A stretch of DNA of 6,282 bases, taken from contig JAQTSL010000224.1 in the NCBI GenBank assembly GCA_028711355.1, positions 1-6,282 of the forward strand. Direction: 5' to 3'. Each line of letters opens with the position of its first letter. The first letter of the stretch is position 1. The notes under the pieces are model-generated. The model saw only the letters and a list, made by a program, of their open reading frames with translations. It ran no database searches and was not told the origin of the DNA. A program made the translations under genes and the position numbers. This document shows, one piece after another, positions 6,142-6,282 of this stretch. Source of the DNA: Rhodoferax sp. (GTDB lineage: Bacteria; Pseudomonadota; Gammaproteobacteria; Burkholderiales; Burkholderiaceae_C).

Positions 6142-6282
6142 GTCAAGCACAGCGGTGTAACCACCCAGCAACAGCGCCTCACCGGGCTCGGTCGTGGCAT
6201 AAATGACCGTTGAATGCCCATCTGCAAACAGCGCACTGAGTTCGTCGCGCAACTCTTCGCGCAGCTTGTAATCCAGATTCAC

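Larger units (their letters stand above)
5683..6282 (-). pseudogene. glpS: Glycerol ABC transporter ATP-binding protein, 3' part, interrupted by an in-frame amber codon
   Basis: The second ATPase of the importer, cut by the right edge. The frame enters just after Walker B with VNLDYKLREEL, which holds the D-loop (NLD), then runs through YATTEPGEALLLGG to VLD and meets TAG at 6141-6139. After this stop the same frame continues for 151 codons to the TGA at 5685-5683, encoding GELLQYGPTAEVFH, AFSDPPMNLLPAS and a TOBE-like regulatory domain. Sequence on both sides matches one GlpS-type protein, so one gene is broken by one codon. At the H-loop, YVTHD of MalK is YATTE here, so the switch histidine is threonine; from memory this is normal for GlpS. 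A product ending at TAG would keep the ATPase core but lose the regulatory domain. No well-spaced restart site is seen: TTG at 6132 directly abuts GGGGGAG. Alternatives are a base-call error or amber readthrough. Confidence 0.85.

Overview
The window is a single block of minus-strand genes (read from right to left) encoding an ABC-type glycerol importer of the GlpSTPQV kind, followed by the start of a glycerol-3-phosphate dehydrogenase gene, glpD. Protein sequences, gene order and a moderately GC-rich base composition suggest a betaproteobacterium, probably Comamonadaceae-like (Rhodoferax, Polaromonas or Acidovorax relatives). That placement comes from recognising the families, not from a database search.

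In transcription order: (1) 6282-5683, the 3' part of glpS, an ABC ATPase, interrupted by an in-frame amber codon at 6141-6139 just after the nucleotide-binding domain; (2) 5681-4605, glpT, the second ATPase; (3) 4608-3715, glpP, a permease; (4) 3722-2910, glpQ, a permease; (5) 2861-2553, a small three-helix DUF2160-type membrane protein; (6) 2466-733, glpV, the periplasmic substrate-binding protein; (7) a strong intrinsic terminator at 696-661; (8) 604 to the left edge, the first 201 codons of glpD. Junctions are tight: 1 nt between glpS and glpT, a 4-nt ATGA overlap of glpT and glpP, and an 8-nt overlap of glpP and glpQ with a perfect Shine-Dalgarno sequence. The spacers before the DUF2160 gene (48 nt) and before glpV (86 nt) are longer, and the latter holds a stem-loop.

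Expected working: GlpV captures glycerol in the periplasm, GlpP and GlpQ form the membrane channel, and GlpS and GlpT drive import. Cytoplasmic glycerol is then phosphorylated by a kinase not seen here, and GlpD oxidises glycerol-3-phosphate to dihydroxyacetone phosphate. The DUF2160 protein sits inside the operon but its role is not known to me.

Points worth a second look: the amber codon in glpS, which would remove the regulatory domain and could cause polarity on glpT and the genes after it; complementary degeneration of the two ATPases (no H-loop His in GlpS, LAADQ instead of LSGGQ in GlpT), implying one working ATP site; and a terminator separating the transporter from glpD. No mobile element, CRISPR array, tRNA or rRNA was seen. 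The operon promoter and the glpS start lie beyond the right edge. No stretch over 300 bases lacks a gene.
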